NCBI RefSeq assembly: GCF_014647855.1
Contig: NZ_BMPZ01000011.1
Location: 58,071-122,070, forward strand
Direction of reading: 5' to 3'
Length of the DNA stretch: 64,000 bases
Source: Shewanella gelidii
Lineage (GTDB): Bacteria; Pseudomonadota; Gammaproteobacteria; Enterobacterales; Shewanellaceae
In this document: one piece after another, positions 60,520 through 64,000 of the stretch
Position numbering within the stretch: the first letter of the stretch is position 1
Layout of the letters: every line of letters begins with the position of its first letter
The notes under the pieces: generated by a model
What the model was told of the DNA's origin: nothing
The model's input: only the letters and a program-made list of their open reading frames with translations
The model's database searches: none
Program-made: the position numbers and the translations under genes

Positions 60520-60796
60520 TGTTTTCTGCTAATTTATTTATTATTTTGTGAGCTTCCTTTAAACCTGCACCAGTCTCGTTGCGATATAACCTTATTGCTG
60601 TAAGTTTTTTACCTAGTTTAACAGCAGTTAACACCTCTTTAGATACATGAAGCTTTTCATCAAAGACGATGCCGTTATTTTCTAATAAAGTATCTATTTT
60701 ATTCTCGATTATTCTTAGACGCTGATCTGATTTACCCATGGAAACTTGCCAAAGAATGAGGATTAATAGACCAATAAGGATTAAAGTATCTTCCAT
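60515..60796 (-). CDS. Cassette 5: membrane-anchored protein with L7/L12 C-terminal-like domain
   Basis: 93 residues. One N-terminal membrane span (residues 4-19), a short coiled segment (RLRIIENKIDTLLENN), then a C-terminal part KKLTAIRLYRNETGAGLKEAHKIINKL that matches the helix pattern of ribosomal protein bL12 C-terminal domain (KIxVIKxVRxxTGxGLKEAKxxV). In bL12 that surface recruits translation factors. The role in a membrane-anchored protein is unknown. The stop codon lies in the attC R'' box. Confidence 0.7.
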   Translation of the reverse strand: MEDTLILIGLLILILWQVSMGKSDQRLRIIENKIDTLLENNGIVFDEKLHVSKEVLTAVKLGKKLTAIRLYRNETGAGLKEAHKIINKLAENT

Positions 60797-60818
60797 GCTA
60801 CGATTTCTCCATTAACGC

Positions 60819-60920
60819 ATAACGCCCGCATAAGGGACTGATAATGCTTGGCTATACTTGTACAGCGAAGCGGAACTGAGCCAAGCGTTAGCAGTCCCTT
60901 CACTTTATGCTCTTGTTATG
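60819..60920 (-). repeat. attC site 6
   Basis: Minus strand opens CATAACAAGAGC and closes GGGCGTTATG; 102 bp. Internally close to attC 2. Its R'' TAA is the stop codon of cassette 6. Confidence 0.85.
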
Positions 60921-61209
60921 TTGCTATTGTTTCGAATACTTTAAACATACCAAAACTTGCAAAAGCTATACCCCAGATTAACCCGAAAAGCCTAAGTTTA
61001 CTATTTGCGTTTTGTGAGATTGCTACCATTGGACCGATACCAATTTTAAAGCCCAGCTTCCAAGAAAGGCACTTTTCTAGCCCCCACAAAAAGATAAACA
61101 AATAAACGCAGATAAGTGACTCATTTCCACGCTCTAAGTAGGCAAATAGAAAGAATAAAAGTAGGAATAGCACTGATAGTGAAAATATTATTTTTTGAAG
61201 CTTTATCAA
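60916..61209 (-). CDS. Cassette 6: small membrane protein, unknown
   Basis: 97 residues from TTG 61209, with AGGAAGG about 8 nt upstream and inside the cassette. A longer frame reaching 61374 runs through attC 7 and is not the gene. Three hydrophobic stretches (about residues 7-24, 30-45 and 73-93). No family recognised. Confidence 0.6.
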   Translation of the reverse strand: MIKLQKIIFSLSVLFLLLFFLFAYLERGNESLICVYLFIFLWGLEKCLSWKLGFKIGIGPMVAISQNANSKLRLFGLIWGIAFASFGMFKVFETIAT

Positions 61210-61230
61210 TGCTTGAACCTTCCTGGCAAC

Positions 61231-61329
61231 ATAACGCCGGCCGCAGCGGCTTGTAAAACTGGCAGTTGTTTTGCGGCTTTTTGCAAAACAAGTGACAGTT
61301 TTGCAAGTCCGATGCCGGCCCTTGTTAAC
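61231..61329 (-). repeat. attC site 7
   Basis: Minus strand opens GTTAACAAGGGCCGGC and closes CCGGCGTTAT; 99 bp, with a different inner core from its neighbours (repeated TTTTGCAA). Its R'' TAA is the stop codon of cassette 7. Confidence 0.8.
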
Positions 61330-61645
61330 TTTGTATTGCTGCATTAATAAACACCAAAAGAACCAATAATCCACCGAATATAAATTGCAGCAAGAATTTT
61401 TTCCGAGCTGATGATAACAATACCTTCATATTGTTATCATCACAGGAAAGGATGCCTTTCTTACCAAAGAACTCGTTCATAAATGTATAATCACTCATGA
61501 GCTGTAATTCAGTACTCGGATGGATTCCAAATATTTCCATCTTATTATCCTTAGAATACTTAACTATCCGTCTGAGATCTTTTACATAGGAATAAGATAT
61601 TGTGGTTAGAACTCCAACCAAAATTAGTACTATTGTGATTAGCAC
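61325..61645 (-). CDS. Cassette 7: small membrane protein, unknown
   Basis: 106 residues from GTG 61645, with AGGAGA 4 nt upstream. Hydrophobic spans at each end (residues 2-20 and 85-104) flank a soluble loop of ~60 residues. No family recognised. Its stop is in the attC R'' box. Confidence 0.6.
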   Translation of the reverse strand: MLITIVLILVGVLTTISYSYVKDLRRIVKYSKDNKMEIFGIHPSTELQLMSDYTFMNEFFGKKGILSCDDNNMKVLLSSARKKFLLQFIFGGLLVLLVFINAAIQS

Positions 61646-61660
61646 GATCTCTCCTAGAAG

Positions 61661-61757
61661 TTAACGCTAAGCTAAGCGGAAAAATACTGTTAGGCTAAAG
61701 AGTGCGGGGCACGAGCGCGAGCTAACTGTAATTTTTCCGTTTGAGCGCCTTGTTATA
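61661..61757 (-). repeat. attC site 8
   Basis: Minus strand opens TATAACAAGGCGCTC and closes TTAGCGTTAA; 97 bp. Arms CGGAAAAAT and ATTTTTCCG pair perfectly. Its R'' TAA is the stop codon of cassette 8. Confidence 0.8.
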
Positions 61758-62130
61758 TTTTTGTTTGCGGTGTGATTTGTATTTTATAAACTTTTACGCC
61801 TTCAGTGCCAATTTCAATCGTTGCAGCTTGATTTACCGCTGTAACTAAAACAGGCTTTTCTTTGTGAACAAATGCACCGTCAGTATATGTATAGTAAATA
61901 GTTGAAAGTTTAACTGCTCCATTTTCAATAGTTGGGACTATATCGTATTTTACTTCACCATCAATTTGAGCTGTAAAACTTTCTTCTATCTGACCTTTTA
62001 ATGTAATTGGTTTAACTAAATCGCCGTTAATATACATATCAAGTTTCAAAGTTACATCTTGATTGGCATAAGCCATAGAGGACATAGCCAAGGTACTTGC
62101 TACTAACACTTTATATAAACTTTTCATCAT
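61753..62130 (-). CDS. Cassette 8: exported protein, unknown
   Basis: 125 residues; two ATGs in tandem (62130, 62127) follow AAGGA, and the second has better spacing. A signal peptide (to MAYA-NQ) precedes a beta-rich domain of about 100 residues with no Cys. DVTLKLDMYINGDLVKPITLKG looks like a small beta-sandwich. No family recognised. Probably periplasmic. Confidence 0.65.
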   Translation of the reverse strand: MMKSLYKVLVASTLAMSSMAYANQDVTLKLDMYINGDLVKPITLKGQIEESFTAQIDGEVKYDIVPTIENGAVKLSTIYYTYTDGAFVHKEKPVLVTAVNQAATIEIGTEGVKVYKIQITPQTKI

Positions 62131-62173
62131 TCATCCTTAAATTTAATGTGCTCCATTGCACGATATAAAAAAT

Positions 62174-62268
62174 ATAACGCCACGCTAATGGGCAAATTAC
62201 AGTTGGTTAAAATAGCGACGCAGGAGCAAAAACCAACTGTTATTTGTCCTGTTGAGCGCCTTGTTATG
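62174..62268 (-). repeat. attC site 9
   Basis: Minus strand opens CATAACAAGGCGCTC and closes GTGGCGTTAT; 95 bp. Internally similar to attC 3. Its R'' TAA is the stop codon of cassette 9. Confidence 0.85.
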
Positions 62269-62731
62269 CTACGATTTCTGTAACAACTTTAGTTTTCACT
62301 GAGTTAGCAATGAAGCATTGTTCATGTGATTGATGGTGCATTTTTTCAAGTTGCTCCATCGTTGGTTTTTTATCACCAGAAAACTGTACGTGTGGTTTAA
62401 GTGTAACTTTAGTCATTGAAATTTTACCATCGCTATCTTTTTCCATAATACCAACAGCATCGTCTACATATGAATCAACAACATATTTTCTTTTTGCTGC
62501 AATTGATAAGAAAAACAACATGTGGCAGCTAGAAAGAGACGCAACAAATGCTTCTTCTGGATCTACATTTTCTTCAACAGAATAAGGTAAAGGAACTACG
62601 TGAGGCGAAGAAGAAGCTTGAACGGTTACACCACCATCAAAAATCCATTCATGTCCTCGGCTATATTTGTTATCAATATAACTTTCATTGCTATCTCTAA
62701 CCCAATTGATTTTGGCAAAATACTCTGACAT
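62264..62731 (-). CDS. Cassette 9: OsmC family peroxiredoxin-like protein
   Basis: 155 residues from ATG 62731 with GGAG 5 nt upstream. It has the OsmC/Ohr pattern: PEEAFVASLSSCHMLFFLSIAAKR with the first redox Cys, and a second Cys in SHEQCFIANSVKT near the C-terminus. OsmC proteins reduce organic hydroperoxides. Length is slightly above the usual 140. It is the only cassette product with a confident enzyme family, and its stop codon lies in the attC R'' box. Confidence 0.85.
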   Translation of the reverse strand: MSEYFAKINWVRDSNESYIDNKYSRGHEWIFDGGVTVQASSSPHVVPLPYSVEENVDPEEAFVASLSSCHMLFFLSIAAKRKYVVDSYVDDAVGIMEKDSDGKISMTKVTLKPHVQFSGDKKPTMEQLEKMHHQSHEQCFIANSVKTKVVTEIVA

Positions 62732-62781
62732 TTGAACTCCATTTATGAAAGTAGCCTAGACATAATGACTCCCCACTAAAG

Positions 62782-62866
62782 ATGCTGATCTCCAATCAAT
62801 CGTGGGTTAGCTGAAGCCAGAGCCATAATAGTTTTGTTAAAGAAACTAAAAATTGGAGATCAGCAT
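62782..62866 (+). repeat. 15-bp inverted repeat over the transposase start
   Basis: ATGCTGATCTCCAAT (62782-62796) and its exact complement (62852-62866) flank 55 nt; the right arm ends in the AT of the start codon. The same pair occurs in the remnant (54351-54365 and 54421-54435). It could shape a bridge RNA or restrain translation. Confidence 0.7.
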
Positions 62867-64000
62867 GAGCAAACATAACATACTTTTCATAGGTTTAGAC
62901 ACTCACAAAGAATTTGTTGAAGTTGCCTATATTGAAGATCAACGCAGTGCGCAACCCATTCATTTGGGTCGTATTTCCAGCGCAAAAGCATCTATCACGA
63001 AACTGGTAAGGCAATTCCAATCGAAATACCCAAATGCCACACTCCATTTCGTCTACGAAGCGGGCCCATGTGGCTATTGGATTTACCGTTTACTCACCAG
63101 CTTGGGACACTGCTGTTACGTAATAGCCCCCTCCCTCATCCCCTAAAAGCCAGGCGAAAAAATCAAAACCGATAAACGGGATGCGATGAAGCTAGCCAAA
63201 CTACTTAAAACCGAAGATCTCACTCCTATTTACGTTCCAGAGCCTGAAGATGAAGCCATTCGAGATTTATCTCGTGCACGCGAAACCGCAATGAAAGATC
63301 TCAAAGATGCCAAATACCAACTCAAAGCCCTATTGCTCAGAAATAACATTAATTACAAAGGCACGGCTAACTGGTCAATGCAGCACCTTCGCTGGCTAAC
63401 CGAACTCATATTGCCACATCCCAGCCAACAGATTGTCTTGCAAGAATACCTACAAACCATTAATGAGCGTATTGCACGCTTAAAACGTTTGGATAATGAA
63501 CTCGAGCACCATGTGAGAAACTGGCGTTACTACCCTGTTGTTCAAGCGATTCAGGCACTCAGAGGCGTCAGGTTACTGGTCGCTAGGGGCGTCGTAGCTG
63601 AGCTAGGTGACTTAACGCGATTCGATCATCCAAGGAAATTAATGAGCTATTTAGGCTTGGTGCCTTCAGAGCATTCGAGCGGCGGAAAACGAAATACTGG
63701 ACCGATTACCAAATGCGGTAACGGGAGAGCGCGAAGGTTACTTGTCGAAGGCGCTCATTCTTATCGATACCCTGCCAACATTTCAACGGAGCTTCAAAAG
63801 CGACAAGAAGGCCTACCAAAGCAGATTGTCGATATCGCGTGGCAAGCACAGTTGAGGCTGTGCCGCCGATATCTGCGTCTCATGCACAAAGGCAAACATT
63901 ACAATGTTGTTGTCACTGCGATTGCTAGAGAGATGATTGCCTATATTTGGGCCATCGCAAGAGAAATCGTTTTGACGCCGGTGAATACCAAGTTACGGAT
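62865..64000 (+). pseudogene. IS110-family transposase with one in-frame stop
   Basis: From ATG 62865 the frame reads MSKHNILFIGLDTHKEFVEV, the DEDD N-terminal domain start with its catalytic Asp. A TAA at 63144-63146 interrupts it after SLIP; the frame continues without shift (KPGEKIKTDKRDAMKLAKLL, with the next conserved Asp). The Transposase_20 part is also present (LRGVRLLVARGVVAELGDL, SYLGLVPSEHSSGGKR). Changing one base (TAA to AAA) would restore PKKPG, so it is a recent nonsense mutation. The C-terminus is cut by the window edge. Confidence 0.8.

Larger units (their letters stand above)
62765..64000 (+). mobile_element. IS110-family insertion sequence (runs off the window)
   Basis: Left end near 62765, shared almost base for base with the remnant at 54335. 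100 bp of non-coding sequence precede the transposase. The right end lies beyond 64000. The element begins directly beside a partial cassette-boundary box (CCTA at 62755-62758), consistent with insertion in an attC R' box as known for attC-targeting IS110/IS1111 elements. Confidence 0.8.

Noticed and set aside
60916..61374. 152-codon minus-strand frame as one gene
   Set aside because: It runs through attC 7; only the part inside one cassette (from TTG 61209) is a plausible gene.
58795..62760. CRISPR array
   Set aside because: Repeats are ~100-bp dyads of variable core separated by genes, not short identical repeats with uniform spacers.

Overview
The window reads as a chromosomal segment of a marine gammaproteobacterium, most likely of the Alteromonadales/Shewanella type. 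I infer this from several things: an intact RecBCD set, the class Ia reductase genes nrdA-nrdB followed by a YfaE-type ferredoxin, the sppA-ansA-yeaC neighbourhood, an AcnD/PrpF-type methylcitrate operon under a GntR regulator, MsrPQ, and an MSHA-like pilin. Genus is not assignable from sequence reading alone. Base composition looks moderately AT-rich in the core and clearly AT-richer in the last 6 kb (not computed).

Layout. 1-2.75 kb: 3' end of nrdA, nrdB and the ferredoxin that maintains the NrdB cofactor. 2.7-6.1 kb: a membrane protein of unknown role and a tightly overlapping three-gene membrane operon (DUF2157, DUF4401, GDYXXLXY). 6.1-13.8 kb: YciI-like protein, FadH, SppA, L-asparaginase, YeaC, a zinc-ribbon protein and an M14 carboxypeptidase. 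14-17.6 kb: a DUF885 lipoprotein and a Cache-type chemoreceptor. 18-24 kb: MsrPQ, RmuC and Slt. 24.3-29.2 kb: an EAL phosphodiesterase behind a near-ideal Fur box, then MoxR-DUF58-transglutaminase. 29.2-39 kb: recC-recB-recD. 39.5-47.3 kb: a solute-binding protein, then prpB-prpC-acnD-prpF on the minus strand with gntR and three copies of a TTGTCGACAA palindrome. 47.7-54.3 kb: a pilin, an amidohydrolase behind a CRP-type site, TetR, a DUF4287 protein, an antiporter and small genes.

Accessory end (54.3-64 kb). A decayed IS110-family remnant (54335), a secreted subtilisin, a DUF4382 lipoprotein and an IS4/IS10-like remnant lead into an integron cassette array (58795-62760). Nine attC sites separate nine small minus-strand genes: six small membrane or exported proteins without a recognised family, an LprI-type protein, a membrane-anchored protein with a ribosomal L7/L12 C-terminal-like domain, and an OsmC protein. 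The orientation puts the integrase (intI/attI) beyond the right edge. The array is interrupted on the right by a second IS110-family element whose transposase carries a single in-frame stop.

Most interesting points: (i) five consecutive cassettes nearest the predicted integrase end take their stop codon from the attC R'' box itself; (ii) the two IS110 copies share a 100-nt non-coding end (97 of 100 aligned positions identical) while the adjacent coding start is only about 78% identical, with a 15-bp inverted repeat whose right arm contains the start codon, as would be expected for a functional non-coding RNA or terminal region; (iii) the IS110 copy appears to sit in a cassette recombination box; (iv) an iron-responsive c-di-GMP phosphodiesterase is predicted from a perfect 7-1-7 Fur site.
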